From: Streptomyces asoensis
GTDB lineage: Bacteria > Actinomycetota > Actinomycetes > Streptomycetales > Streptomycetaceae
Assembly (NCBI RefSeq): GCF_016860545.1
Contig: NZ_BNEB01000002.1
Location: forward strand, 1,364,001-1,428,000
Reading direction: 5' to 3'
Length of the DNA: 64,000 nt
Shown: piece by piece, positions 10,410-21,400 of the stretch
Layout of the letters: each line of letters begins with the position of its first letter
How positions within the stretch are numbered: the stretch's first letter is position 1
The notes under the pieces: generated by a model
Databases searched by the model: none
The model's input: the letters and a program-made list of their open reading frames with translations, nothing else
What the model was told of the DNA's origin: nothing
Translations under genes and position numbers: made by a program

Positions 10410-10758
10410 GACGCACTCCGGAGGGGACGGTACGGCGGAAGGCTGACACAAGGGCCGTTACGACTGTTGCACAGCGCGCGACGACCCGTAAGGGATTTGG
10501 CAACACACGATTCGGTGGTGCTTTTGGCATATGCCAGAGTCTCCGCGGGGGTCCCGGGGGCCCGTGGCGGGAGGCCCCGTCGTGGGGTGAAGTCGTAGGT
10601 GGCGTACGTGACTTGGGGGACGTGTGAGGGGGTCGAGGTGACCATCGGGCGCGTGTTCGACGGGCTGATGTTCCAGCGTGTCAGGCCTGTGATGCAGGTC
10701 ACATCAATTGGACACCGCTTTCGCGTAATGCAAAAGGCCCTCAGGAGGTCGTACATGC
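10410..10758. promoter_or_regulatory. Control region of the SsgA-like gene
   Basis: A 349-bp region between the divergent phosphatase and the ssgA-like gene. It contains a Crp-type palindrome (separate entry), a stretch of lower GC (TCACATCAATTGGACACCGC) and the ribosome-binding site AGGAGG at 10743-10748. The long leader suggests regulation beyond a simple promoter. No coding frame is supported. Confidence 0.5.
10688..10703. promoter_or_regulatory. Crp-type binding site (TGTGA-N6-TCACA)
   Basis: The 16-bp sequence TGTGATGCAGGTCACA is a palindrome with perfect TGTGA/TCACA arms separated by 6 bp. It also fits the GTG-N6-GNCAC form reported for Streptomyces Crp. It lies 55 bp upstream of the ssgA-like start and is followed by an AT-richer stretch suitable for a promoter. 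Binding by Crp is inferred; position relative to the transcription start is unknown. Confidence 0.55.
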
Positions 10759-11172
10759 ATGGACGTCACTCTGGAACAGCCTGTCCGCGCCCGCCTGATC
10801 ACCTCGGAGGACCAGGAGCTGCCGGTACCGGCCACGCTCCGCTACGACTCCGCCGACCCGTTCGCCGTGCACGTCGACTTCCCGCCGGAGGTGTCCCTGG
10901 CCGGCGAGTCGGTCACCTGGACCTTCGCCCGGGCCCTGCTGGAACAGGGCGTGGACGGTCCGGCCGGCAGCGGTGACGTGCACATCTGGCCGTGCGGTCC
11001 GGTGCGGACCGTGGTGGAGTTCCACTCGCCGCTCGGCCTGGCCCTGCTCCAGTTCGACACCGGCGCCCTGCGCCGCTTCCTGCTGCGCAGCTACGCCGTG
11101 GTCGCGGCGGGCCGGGAGGACGTGGGTGCCGCCGTGGACCGGGGACTCGAGGCCCTGCTCGGCAACGTCTGA
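10759..11172 (+). CDS. SsgA-family sporulation/cell-division protein (SALP)
   Basis: 137 residues from ATG 10759 with AGGAGG 10 nt upstream. It matches the SsgA-like family along its whole length: LPVPATLRYDSADPFAVHVDF, VTWTFARALLEQG, GSGDVHIWPCG, SPLGLALLQFDTGALRRFLLRSYAVV. These proteins are restricted to morphologically complex actinomycetes and steer septum placement (SsgB recruits FtsZ) or spore-wall assembly. Among the paralogs it looks closer to SsgD than to SsgA or SsgB by the nearby beta-oxidation genes, but that is a guess from memory. Regulation by Crp is possible. Confidence 0.9.
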   Translation: MDVTLEQPVRARLITSEDQELPVPATLRYDSADPFAVHVDFPPEVSLAGESVTWTFARALLEQGVDGPAGSGDVHIWPCGPVRTVVEFHSPLGLALLQFDTGALRRFLLRSYAVVAAGREDVGAAVDRGLEALLGNV

Positions 11173-11185
11173 GGGCCGCCCGGTG

Positions 11186-12211
11186 TCAGTGACCGTCCAG
11201 GGCGTACAGGTCGGGCCGTGGGGCCGGTTCGACGGGGACGCGGGCGCCGCTCTCCAGGGCCCGGACGCCGGCCTCGGCGACGACGGAGGCCGCGTAGCCG
11301 TCCCAGACGGACGGGCCGGTGACCCGGCCGAGCCGGGTGGCGTCGACCCATGCCTGCACCTCGCGGTCGTAGGCGTCCGCGAACCGCACGAGGTAGTCCT
11401 GGGGCACGGCCGCGCCGGCGCCGCCGCCCGTGGTGACGAGCACGCCCCGGTCGTCGCCGATGCGCGCGCTGCCCGCCTCGCACACGGCCTCGCAGCGCAC
11501 CTGGTAGCCGAAACCGCAGTTGACGAAGACCTCGACGTCGACCAGGGCGCCGCCGTCGGTCTCGAAGAGCACGAACTGCGGGTCGAGGAGTCCTCGCGGG
11601 GCGCCGGAGGAGGGGCGCGGCCGTCGTACCGTGACCGAGGTCAGCTCCTGGCCGAGCAGCCAGCGGGCCGCGTCGATCTCGTGGGACACCGAACTGTCGA
11701 TCAGCATCGCGCTGGTGAAGCCCGGCGGTGAGGAGACGTTGCGGTGCACGCAGTGCAGCATCAGCGGCCGGCCGAGCCGCCCGCCGTCCAGCAGGGCCTT
11801 GAGCCCGCGGTACTCCTCGTCGTAGCGCCGCATGAACCCGACCTGCGTCAGCCGGCGGCCGAGTCGGGCCTCGGCCTCCAGCACGCGCAGTGCCCCGGCT
11901 GCCTCCGGCACCATGGGCTTCTCGCACAGCACCGGAAGTCCGCGGGCGAAGGCCGCGAGGAGCGCCTCCTCATGCGCGGGGCCCGGCGAGGCGACGATCA
12001 CGGCCTCGACCCCGGGAGCCGCGAGCGCGGCCTCCGCCTCGGTGTGGACGCTCACCCCCGCGATCGCGGCGACGGCCTCCTTCGCGCGCTCGGCGTCGGG
12101 ATCGGCCACCGCGACGACCCTCGCGCCGCTCACCACGCGATCGAGGCGGCGTATGTGGTCGGCTCCCATGTGTCCGGCACCCAGTACGGCAACGCCCAGC
12201 AGGTCACCCAC
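11186..12211 (-). CDS. Gfo/Idh/MocA family oxidoreductase (inositol/sugar dehydrogenase-like)
   Basis: 341 residues. The N-terminal Rossmann domain starts [17 protein letters not shown] and ends in the family signature VLCEKPMVP at about 95-103. The C-terminal alpha/beta domain carries [16 protein letters not shown] with the catalytic-region H of the Idh family. These enzymes oxidise sugar or cyclitol hydroxyls with NAD(P). Substrate is unknown; inositol or a sugar acid are the usual guesses. It is convergent with the ssgA-like gene (13 bp between stops) and 80 bp downstream of the baeRF3 gene on the same strand, so co-transcription is possible. Confidence 0.87.
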   Translation of the reverse strand: MGDLLGVAVLGAGHMGADHIRRLDRVVSGARVVAVADPDAERAKEAVAAIAGVSVHTEAEAALAAPGVEAVIVASPGPAHEEALLAAFARGLPVLCEKPMVPEAAGALRVLEAEARLGRRLTQVGFMRRYDEEYRGLKALLDGGRLGRPLMLHCVHRNVSSPPGFTSAMLIDSSVSHEIDAARWLLGQELTSVTVRRPRPSSGAPRGLLDPQFVLFETDGGALVDVEVFVNCGFGYQVRCEAVCEAGSARIGDDRGVLVTTGGGAGAAVPQDYLVRFADAYDREVQAWVDATRLGRVTGPSVWDGYAASVVAEAGVRALESGARVPVEPAPRPDLYALDGH

Positions 12212-12291
12212 GCGCCCTCACCCTCCCCGTCGACGATCATCCGCAGCGTACGCCGCGGGGAAAACCGCTGAACAGGGGCTCGGGCGGGGTC

Positions 12292-13386
12292 TCAGTAGCG
12301 CAGCACCCCCGCCATGCCGTCCGCGTCGACCAGGGCACCGTCGGGCACGAAGCGCACCTGCGCGCCGGTCTCGAGGCACTGCTCGACGATCTCGTCCACG
12401 ATGTCGTCGCGGGTGTCCGGGTCGCCGCTCGCCGCCGGGACCAGGTGGTCCCCGCCGTCGCGCACCGTCACGCGGTAGTTCTCCTCGACGGCCAGCAGCC
12501 GGACCCGGCCCTCGCGCGCGCTCTGCCAGAGCTCGTCGACCCCGGCCGCGAACGTCTTGTGCCCGCGGGCCGAGTCGAGCTCCCGGGCCACCGCGGCGGC
12601 GTCGCGGCGGGCCTCTGCGTCGAGCAGCGGACGCATCGCCTGCCACACGGCCTCGGGCGTGGCGTGCGAGAGCCCGCCGTGCGCCAGGTGGACGGCGTCC
12701 CGGGTGACTCCGCCGAGCTCGTCCAGGAGCGAGAGGGCCGCCTGCTCGCCGGTGACGTACAATGGGCGCGGTCGGCCGCGCAGCAGCGCGCCCAGGGCGG
12801 TGTCCGCGTCGCGCAGGAACCGGCGGGTGTCCTCGTCGCGGAAGGTGCTGGGCAGGTCGCCGGTCCGCTCCATGCGCTCGGCGTCGAAGTTCTGCCGGCG
12901 CCTGACCGCCGGGAAGCCGCCCGTGCGCTCCTCGGTGACGCGGTCGGCGCCGCCGTTCCACAGGGTGACGTGGTCGGCGGAGACCGACAGCACCCAGAAC
13001 GACCGCTCGGCGGCCTGGGCGGAGACGAGGTTGCGGGTCAGGAAGGTGTCGGAGAGCACGACGCGCTCGGGAACGGCGCGGCCCAGGGACCACACCTGGT
13101 GCTCACCCGGCGCGGCGTAGATGACCAGGCCGTCCTCGCTGTGCGCGAGATCGACCTCCGCGAGGGCCCGGTCGAGCTGGTCGGCGACGTCGGCGCGCCG
13201 CTCCCGCGTGATGTCCGGGTCGCTCTCCAACTGCTTCTTGGCCTCGGCGACGACATTGCGCAACCGGACGCGGTCCTGGGCGTTCTCGGGTTCGCGCCGG
13301 TGCGTCGGCGTCAGCACGGACACCGCGGGATAGGGGCGCGGGCGGCGCAGTTCGGAGAGGATCGCGGGGCTGAGTGCGTTCTCCAT
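12292..13386 (-). CDS. baeRF3-family (archaeo-eukaryotic release-factor-like) protein
   Basis: 364 residues from ATG 13386; a longer frame to 13482 lacks support. The N-terminus LRRPRPYPAVSVLTPTHRREPENAQDRVRLRNVVAEAK and the middle PERVVLSDTFLTRNLV are characteristic of bacterial release-factor-like family 3. The C-terminal segment (FAAGVDELWQSAREGRVRLLAVEENYR, then DDIVDEIVEQCLETGAQVRFVPDGAL, ending GMAGVLRY) is a pelota/eRF1 C-domain-like fold. Automated pipelines often call it chemotaxis protein without basis. A role in ribosome rescue or translation stress is predicted from the fold only. It is divergent from the lipid cluster. Confidence 0.8.
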   Translation of the reverse strand: MENALSPAILSELRRPRPYPAVSVLTPTHRREPENAQDRVRLRNVVAEAKKQLESDPDITRERRADVADQLDRALAEVDLAHSEDGLVIYAAPGEHQVWSLGRAVPERVVLSDTFLTRNLVSAQAAERSFWVLSVSADHVTLWNGGADRVTEERTGGFPAVRRRQNFDAERMERTGDLPSTFRDEDTRRFLRDADTALGALLRGRPRPLYVTGEQAALSLLDELGGVTRDAVHLAHGGLSHATPEAVWQAMRPLLDAEARRDAAAVARELDSARGHKTFAAGVDELWQSAREGRVRLLAVEENYRVTVRDGGDHLVPAASGDPDTRDDIVDEIVEQCLETGAQVRFVPDGALVDADGMAGVLRY

Positions 13387-13642
13387 ATCAGCACCATAGG
13401 GCGGATCCACGGCCGGGGCATTCGGGGAACGAGGCCGTGGCGCACCCCTGTTGGACACGCAGGGTTTACATATGTTCGACACACTGTGCGCACGGGCTTG
13501 CTAGGGTGTTACTCGCCGGTAGCAAGCCGGGTGGGGGCGGCAGGCATGCCATGTGACGGGCCGTCACGCGTTCCCGCTCGGCGGTCGCCTCGCGAACTCC
13601 CGTTCCCGCGCCTCCACATCCAGACAGGTGAGACTCGTCAAC
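13387..13642. promoter_or_regulatory. Divergent promoter region in front of the lipid/PKS cluster
   Basis: The 256-bp region separates the baeRF3 gene from the cluster. It contains an AT-richer stretch TTTACATATGTTCGACACAC at 13465-13484, the interleaved palindrome CACACTGTGCGC, and a good -10-like TAGGGT at 13502-13507, which would give a leader of about 130 nt to the ligase gene. No regulator gene is present in the cluster, so control must come from outside. Confidence 0.45.
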
Positions 13643-15352
13643 ATGGCTCGTTCCCTGGTCGATCTGCTGACCGCGCACGCCGCACACCAGCCCGGGCGGA
13701 CCGCCTACCGCCACCTCGTCACGGGCGACTGCGACGGAGAGATCCGGGAGATCTCCTACGCCCGCCTGGCCACCCGCGTCCGGGCCGTCGCCGCCTGGCT
13801 CCAGGAGCGCGGACTCGCCGGCTCCCGCGCCCTGCTGCTCCACCCGCCCGGTCCCGGGTTCGTCACCGCCTACCTCGGCTGCCTGGCGGCCGGCGTGGTC
13901 GCCGTGCCCGCGGTGCCCCCGCAGGGCCGCTCCCGCAACCACCGCACGCTGACCCGGACCAGACGCCTGATCGCCGACTGCGACGCCCGGGTGATCCTCG
14001 GCGGCCAGGAGATGATCGCCGAACTCGGCGGCCTGGCCGAGCACCTCCCCGAGCTCGACGGGATCACCCGCGCCGTCACCGAGGAGATACCCGACGAGGC
14101 GGCCGCCTCCTGGCGCGAACCGGACCTGGACGCCGACTCGGTCGCCTTCCTCCAGTACACCTCCGGCTCCACCTCCGCGCCGCGCGGTGTCGTCGTCACC
14201 CACGGCAACCTGCTGGACAACCAGCGGGTCATCACCGCACGCATGGGCCACACCCAGGACGTCATCGACGCCCACGACGGCGAACTGTTCGTCAGCTGGC
14301 TGCCCGTCTACCACGACATGGGGCTCATCGGCCCGGTCCTGAACACCCTCTACCTGGGCGTCACCGCCACCCTCTTCTCGCCGCTGCACTTCCTCCAGCG
14401 GCCCGACCGCTGGCTCACCGCGATCAGCCGCTACCGTCCGCACACCAGTGGCGGCCCCAACTTCGCCTACGAACTCGCCCTCAAGCACGCGACTCCCGCG
14501 CTCCTGGACGGTCTGGACCTGAGTTCCTGGAAGGTCGCCTTCAACGGGGCCGAGCCGGTGCGCGCCGCCACCCTGCGCCGCTTCACCGAGACCTTCGCCC
14601 CCGCCGGGTTCCGCGGCGAGGCCCTGTACCCCTGTTACGGCCTGGCCGAGGCGACCCTCATGGTCACCGGCGGCACGGTGGGCGCACCCCCGGTCCTCCT
14701 CGAGCCGGGGACGGGCACGGCGGACACCGCCGCCGTCGGCTGCGGACGGCCCGGCGAGGGCGTCACCGTGGTCATCGCCGCCCCCGAGGGGACCGGAGAG
14801 CGGCCCGAGGGGGAGACCGGCGAGATCTGGGTGCAGGGCGCGAGCGTCGCCAAGGGGTACTGGCGCAACGCCCTCGCCACCCGCGAGTCCTTCCGCGCCA
14901 CCCTCCCCGGCCACGAGGGGCGCTTCCTGCGCACCGGCGACCTGGGCTTCCTGCGCGACGGCGAACTCTTCGTCACCGGCCGGCTGAAGGACCTCATGGT
15001 CGTCGACGGACGCAACCACTACCCGCAGGATCTCGAACTCTGTGCCGAGGCCGCCCACCCCGCGCTGCGGCCCGGCTGTACCGCCGCGTTCTCCGTGGAC
15101 GGCGGCACCGAGGGCGAACAGCCGGTGCTGGTAGCCGAGTTGGCGCCGGAGGCGATCGGTGAGGCGGAGAAGATCACCGACCTGATCCGGGCCGCGGTCG
15201 GTGACGCCCACGGCCTGTCCGTGCACGACGTCGTGCTGGTCCGCCCGGGCACCGTCCCCAAGACCTCCAGCGGCAAGATCCAGCGCCGGGCCTCCCGCGC
15301 GGCCTACCTCGACGGCGCCCTCGCCCCGGTCGGAGCCGCCGGCTCCCCCTGA
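13643..15352 (+). CDS. Fatty acyl-AMP ligase (FAAL), cluster starter enzyme
   Basis: 569 residues from ATG 13643; in-frame starts at 13628 (GTG) and 13553 are alternatives. ANL-superfamily motifs are all present: P-loop-like YTSGSTSAPRGVVVTH at 172-187, LPVYHDMGLIGPVLN, GGPNFAYELA, FNGAEPVRAATL, YGLAEATLMVTGG, RTGDLGFLRDGELFVTGRLKD and the C-terminal SSGKIQRR with the catalytic Lys545. The NFAYEL and YHDMGLIGP signatures are typical of FAALs rather than CoA ligases. It makes acyl-AMP from a fatty acid and passes the acyl group to a carrier protein, here most likely the N-terminal ACP of the PKS encoded immediately downstream. A perfect palindrome separates the two genes. Confidence 0.92.
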   Translation: MARSLVDLLTAHAAHQPGRTAYRHLVTGDCDGEIREISYARLATRVRAVAAWLQERGLAGSRALLLHPPGPGFVTAYLGCLAAGVVAVPAVPPQGRSRNHRTLTRTRRLIADCDARVILGGQEMIAELGGLAEHLPELDGITRAVTEEIPDEAAASWREPDLDADSVAFLQYTSGSTSAPRGVVVTHGNLLDNQRVITARMGHTQDVIDAHDGELFVSWLPVYHDMGLIGPVLNTLYLGVTATLFSPLHFLQRPDRWLTAISRYRPHTSGGPNFAYELALKHATPALLDGLDLSSWKVAFNGAEPVRAATLRRFTETFAPAGFRGEALYPCYGLAEATLMVTGGTVGAPPVLLEPGTGTADTAAVGCGRPGEGVTVVIAAPEGTGERPEGETGEIWVQGASVAKGYWRNALATRESFRATLPGHEGRFLRTGDLGFLRDGELFVTGRLKDLMVVDGRNHYPQDLELCAEAAHPALRPGCTAAFSVDGGTEGEQPVLVAELAPEAIGEAEKITDLIRAAVGDAHGLSVHDVVLVRPGTVPKTSSGKIQRRASRAAYLDGALAPVGAAGSP

Positions 15353-15364
15353 CCACGGCCGCCG

Positions 15365-15388
15365 GGCCTCCCGCCGCGGCGGGAGGCC
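15365..15388. terminator. Perfect 24-bp palindrome between ligase and PKS genes
   Basis: Arms GGCCTCCCGCCG and CGGCGGGAGGCC are exactly complementary, giving a stem of about 10 bp with a 4-nt loop, 13 bp after the ligase stop. There is no T-run. It may be a partial terminator or an mRNA-stabilising element that sets the ligase to PKS ratio. Confidence 0.5.
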
Positions 15389-15493
15389 ACGCCACCGTCC
15401 CTTTCACCTCCGTACGCCGGACGACCGCGCGCCGACGCGTCCCGTGCCGTACGTCCCCGCCGCGCACCCCGTTCACGAGGACTCTCCTTCCCG

Positions 15494-18400
15494 ATGCCTG
15501 CGAACGCGTCCCCTCACCGGAGCACCGACTTGTCCACGACGACCCCCGAAGCCGTACGCGCCTGGCTGGCCGAGGCCGTGGCGAAGGCGGCCGGCCTCGA
15601 CCCGCGACACGTCGACCCGCACCGCCCGATCGCCGAGTTCGGCCTCGGATCACGGCAGTTGGTGAGCCTGGGCGGCGAGCTGGCCGAGTGGACCGGCCGC
15701 CCCGTCGAGGCCTCGCTCGTCTTCGACCACCCGACGATCGCCGCGCTCACGGACGCCCTGTTCGCGCACGCCCCGTCCGACGCGGGCCCGTCACCCGCCG
15801 CCGGACGGCCCTCCCCGCCGGACGCCTCCGGGCGCTCCGCCGGTGACACGGCCATCGTCTCCATGGCCTGCCGCTTCCCCGGCGGAGCCGGCGACCCCGA
15901 GGCGCTGTGGCGGCTCCTCGACACCGGCCAGGACGTCATCTCCGAGGTACCGCAAGGGCGTTGGGACACCCACGGCCTGCTCGACCCCGACCCCGGGGCG
16001 ACCGGCAAGGCCTACAGCCTGCGCGGCGGCTTCCTCGACGGCATCGACCGCTTCGACGCCTCCTTCTTCGGGATCTCCCCGCGCGAGGCCGCCGCCATGG
16101 ATCCGCAGCAGCGGCTCCTGCTCCAGACCGCCTGGGAGACCTTCGAGCGGGCCGGGATCGTCCCCGCCACGCTGAACGGCAGCAACACGGGTGTGTACGT
16201 CGGCCTCTACGACAGCGGATACCTGGCCGCCGCCTCCCTCGGGCAGCTCGACGGACACGTCGGGACCGGTTCGGCGCCCAGCGTCGCCTCCGGGCGCATC
16301 GCCTACACCCTCGGCCTCCAGGGCCCCGCGGTCACCGTCGACACCGCGTGCTCCTCGTCCCTGGTCGCCCTGCACCTGGCGGCCCGGGCGCTCGCGGCCG
16401 GTGAGTGCGACCTCGCCCTGGCGGGCGGCGCGACGCTGCTGGTCACCCCGCGCGGCCACGTGGAGTTCAGCAGGCTGCGGGGCCTGTCGCCCTCCGGGCG
16501 GTGCAGCCCGTTCTCCGCCGACGCGGACGGGGTGGTCTGGGCCGAGGGATGCGGCCTGGTGCTGCTGAAACGGCTCGACGACGCCCGCCGGGACGGCGAC
16601 CGCGTCCTCGCGGTCGTCAAGGGCTCGGCCCTGAACCAGGACGGCCGCAGCCAGGGCCTCAGCGCTCCCAGCGGCCCCGCGCAGGAACGGGTGCTGCGGG
16701 CCGCGCTGGACGCCGCCGGGCTCCGTCCGCGGGACATCGACCACGTCGAGGCGCACGGCACCGGCACCCCGCTCGGCGACCCGATCGAGGGCAACGCGCT
16801 CGCCGCCGTCTTCGGCCAGGACCGGCCCGCCGGCCGTCCGCTGGGGGTCGGCTCCCTCAAGTCGAACATCGGGCACAGCCAGGCGGCGGCGGGTGTCGCC
16901 GGGGTCATCAAGACGGTCCTGGCCCTCGCCCACGAGCGGGTCCCGGCCTCCCTGCACGCGCACCCGCCGACCCGCCACATCGCCTGGGACGGCGCCGGTC
17001 TGCGCGTGCAGGACACGGCCGAGGCCTGGCCGCGCCGCGCCGACCGGGTACGGCGAGCGGGCGTCAGCGCGTTCGGCATCAGCGGCACCAACGCCCACGT
17101 GATCCTGGAGGAGCCACCCCAGGACACCCTCCTGCCCGACGACGGCCCGCCCGCGGCCGAGGGACCGGACGGGGTGCCGCCCGGCCGCGACGGGTCGCGG
17201 CCGCTGTACTTCCCCCTCTCGGCCTGTGACCTGACCGCCCTGCGGGGGCAGGCCGCGCGGCTCGCGCGGGCCGTCGGGGACCACCCCCACTGGCCGCCGG
17301 CCGCCGTCGCGGCGACCCTCGCGCACCACCGCACCCACTTCGGGCACCGGGCCGTCGTCCGGGCCGCGGACCGCGCGGAACTCCTCGCCGCACTGGGCGA
17401 ACTGGCCGACGGCCGGTCCGACCCCGAGCGCACCGCCGGGCCCGCGCAGGCCCTGCCGGGCGGGAAGGTGGCCTTCGTCTTCCCCGGTCAGGGCGCCCAG
17501 TGGACCGGCATGGCCCGCGACCTGCTGGCCCACGATCCGGTGTTCGCCGACGAAATCGACCGCTGCGACGGCGCGTTGCGCCCCTTCACCGAGTGGTCGG
17601 TCGCGGCCGTGCTGCGCGGCGACCCGGGCAGCCCGTCCCCGGACCGGGTGGACGTCGTCCAACCCGTCCTGTTCGCCGTGATGGTCTCCCTGGCGGCCGT
17701 GTGGCGGGCGAGGGGGGTCCGCCCCGACGCGGTCGTCGGGCACAGCCAGGGCGAGGTCGCCGCGGCCTGCGTCGCCGGAGCCCTCAGCCTCAGCGACGCC
17801 GCCGCCGTGGTCGCGCTGCGCGCGCGGGCACTGACCGCGCTGTCCGGCACGGGCGGCATGGCCGTCGTCGGCCTGCCCCGCACCGAGGTCGAGGAGCGCC
17901 TCGCGGGCCTCGGCGCAGGGGTCTGCGTGGCCGCCGTCAACAGCGGCCGCTCCACGGTCGTGGCGGGTGAGCCGGGGCCGCTGCTCGGCCTGATCGAGGA
18001 CCTCGAACGGGAGCAGGTGTTCGTCCGCCGCCTCGACGTCGACTACGCCTCCCACAGCGCCGGCGTGGAACCGGTCCGCGACCTGATCCTCGACGAACTC
18101 GACGGCGTGACCGCCTGCCCGGCCTCCGTCGCCTGGTACTCCACCGTCACCGGTGAGCCCGTCACCGAGGAACTGGAGGCCGGCTACTGGTACACCAACC
18201 TGCGCGAGCCCGTCCGCTTCGCGGCCACCGTCGAACGCCTGGTCGCCGACGGCCACCGCTTCTTCGTCGAACTCGGCCCTCACCCCTCCCTGTCCACCGC
18301 CCTGCGCACCGTCGACGAGGACCTGGTCGTCGTCGCCTCCCTGCGCCGCGACGCGGACGGTCCCGCCTGCCTCGACCGCGCCGCCGCCGAACTCCACGTC

Positions 18401-21400
18401 CACGGCGGCCCGGTCGACCGGCGCCGCCCGGCCCCCGGCACGGCCCCGCTGCCGCTGCCCACGTACGCCTGGGACACCCGGCGCTACTGGACCGAGCCCG
18501 AGACGGCGAGCGCCGGCCCGGGACTCCTCGACCGCGCGGCCCACCCGCTGCTCGGGATCCAGCTCCGGTCCGCCGACGCGTCCCGCTGGACCTTCCGGGG
18601 CGAGTGGTCCCCGGCGACCGCCGGCTGGCTGCCCGACCACACCGTGTTCGGCCGGACCGTCGTCTCGGGCACCACCCTGCTCGAACTGTGCCGCGCGGCC
18701 CTCGGCACGGCGCGGCCCGACGAGCCCGGCGACCTCACCGGGCTGCTCCTCCTGGCCCCGCTCACACTGCCCGCCACCGGCACGGCCGAGGTCTCCGTCG
18801 AGGTCGTCGTGGAGGGTCCCGGCGCGGAGATCACCGTGCACAGCCGACCGCGCGGCCAGGAGGCCGCGGGCTGGACCCTGCTCGCCACCGCCTCGGCCGC
18901 CCCCGCCGTCCCGGCGCCCGCGGACCGGCCCCCGGCGTGGCCCGAGGACGGCACCCCGGCCTGGACGCCGGAGACCTACGAGCGGCTGGCCGGCGCCGGC
19001 CTCGGATACGGGCCCGCCTTCCGGGGCGTGCGCGAGGCCGTGCGCACCGGTGACGGCGAGCTGATCGCCCGGCTCTCCCTGCCCGGAGCGGCCCGGGACT
19101 CCGCCGACCCCTACCCGGTCCACCCGGCCCTGCTGGACGCCGCGCTGCACACGGCCGCGGCGTTCGGCGCCGCCGACGGCCGGGTGCACCTGCCGGTCGC
19201 GGTGGGCCGCTGCGTGCTGCCGCCCGGCGGCGCCGGCGAACTCGTCGCCGCCGTCCGCCGCACCGGGACCACGGCCACCGACCTCACCCTCGACGTCACC
19301 CTGTGGGACACCGACGGCTTCCCGGCGGGCCGGCTGGAGGACGTGCGGCTGCGCGCCGTGACCCCCGCGGACCTCACCGGCGGCCCGGCGAACGCCGGGC
19401 ACCTGTACGAGGTGGCGTGGACGGCCGTCGACCCGGTGGCGGCCGCTCCCGGCGCGTGGACGCTCGTCGGCGCCCCGCGGGCGCTGCCCGGGTTGCGGGC
19501 GGCCGGGATCCGGGTGGGCGACCGCGGCGCCGACGTCGCCGTACGGTTCTGGCCGGGCACCGGCGCGGGCGCGGAGCCCGGCGCGGCGGCGCGGGAGGGC
19601 GCCGCGGAGGCGTTCGCCGAGCTGCGGGAGCTCATCGCGCTCCCGCCCGGCCGGGCACCGGCGCGGACCGTGTGGGTGACCCGCGGGGCGATCGCCGCCG
19701 GTGCGGGGGACGCCGTACCGGACCTCGCCCGGTCGGTGCTCTGGGGCCTGGCCCGCACCGCCCGCTCCGAGCATCCCGGTCTCGGCCTGAGCCTGCTGGA
19801 CATCGAGGGGTCCGAGGGCGTGGAGGAGGCGCTGATCGCCGCCGCGCAGTCCGACGAGCCCGAACTGGCCCACCGCGGGGGCGCGCTGCTGGCACCCCGG
19901 CTGGTCCGGGCCCGCCCGGCGGACGGCGGCGCCGTGCCGGCCGACGGCACCGTCCTGATCACCGGCGGGCTGGGCGCGGTCGGCCTGCACATCGCCCGGC
20001 TGCTGGCCGAACAGGGCGTGCCCCGACTGGTGCTGACGTCCCGTCGGGGCGCCGCCGACCCGCGCGCCGCCTCGGCCGTCGCCGAACTGGCCGCACTCGG
20101 CGCCGAGGCCGAGACGGCGGCGTGCGACGTCACGGACGCGGACGCCCTGGCGGACGTCGTCGCGAGCGCGGGCGAAAGGTTGCCCCTGCGCGGGGTCGTG
20201 CACTGCGCCGGGGTCCTCGACGACGGGGTGCTCGCCGAACTGACCCCCGAGCGCCTCGCCCGGGTCCTCGGCCCCAAGGCCGAGGGCGCCGCCCACCTGC
20301 ACCGGCTCACCGCCGGTCTGCCACTGGAGATGTTCCTGCTGGTCTCCTCGGCCGCGGGCGTCCTCGGCAACGCGGGCCAGGCCAACTACGCGGCCGCCAA
20401 CGTCTTCCTCGACCAGCTCGCCCACCACCGGCGCGCCCGCGGCCTGCCCGGCGTCTCGGTCTCCTTCGGCGCCTGGGCGGGCGAGGGCCTCGCCGCCGGA
20501 CACGCCGACCTGGCACGCATGGCCCGCCTCGGACACCGTGCCCTGACCGCCGAGCAGGGCCGCGACCTGGTCGCACTCGCCGTCCGCCGCGACACGCCCC
20601 ACCTGGTCGCCTGGGCCCTGGACCTGCCGAGGCTGCGGGAGTCCGTCGCCGGGGACGCCCTGTGGCGCGATCTGCTGCCCGCGCCGCGGGCCGCCACCGC
20701 GGCGGGGGAGGGGCTCGCCGGACGGCTGGCCGCGCTGCCCGAGGACGAACGGGCCGCACGGCTGCTCGCCCTGGTCCGCGAGGAGGCCGCGCGCGCCCTC
20801 GGTCTGCGCTCGGCCGAGGCCGTCCGCCCCGACCTGCCGCTGCGCGAACTCGGCATGGACTCCGTCACGGCGGTCGAACTGCGCAACCGCATCAGCGGCC
20901 GCCTGTCCACCCGGCTCCCCGCCACCCTCCTGTTCGACCACCCCACCCCGACCCGGCTCACCACCCACCTCCTCGCCACCCTGCCCGGCGCGGCGCCCCG
21001 GCCGACCGCGGCGACGGCCCCGGCCGACGACACGGCGGGCAGAGCCCACGACGAGCCCGTCGCGATCGTGGCCATGGCCTGCCGCCTCCCCGGCGGCGTG
21101 CACGACCCCGACGCGCTGTGGCGCCTGGTCGCCGAGGGCCGGGACGCCGTCGGCCCCTTCCCGGCCGGACGGTGGGACGTCGAGTCCCTCTACGACCCCG
21201 ACCCGGACGCCCCCGGCAAGACGTACGCCCGCGAGGGCGGCTTCCTCGACGACATCGAGTCCTTCGACGCCGGCTTCTTCGGCATCACCCCGAAGGAGGC
21301 CGCCGCCATGGACCCGCAGCAGCGGCTGCTCCTGGAGACCGCGTGGGAGGCCCTGGAGCGCGCGGGCATCGTGCCCGCCGCCCTCGCCGGCAGCACCACC

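Noticed and set aside
15791..21103. 1770-codon minus-strand open frame over the PKS
   Set aside because: Shadow of PKS module 1; low-complexity Gly/Ala/Arg translation without domains.
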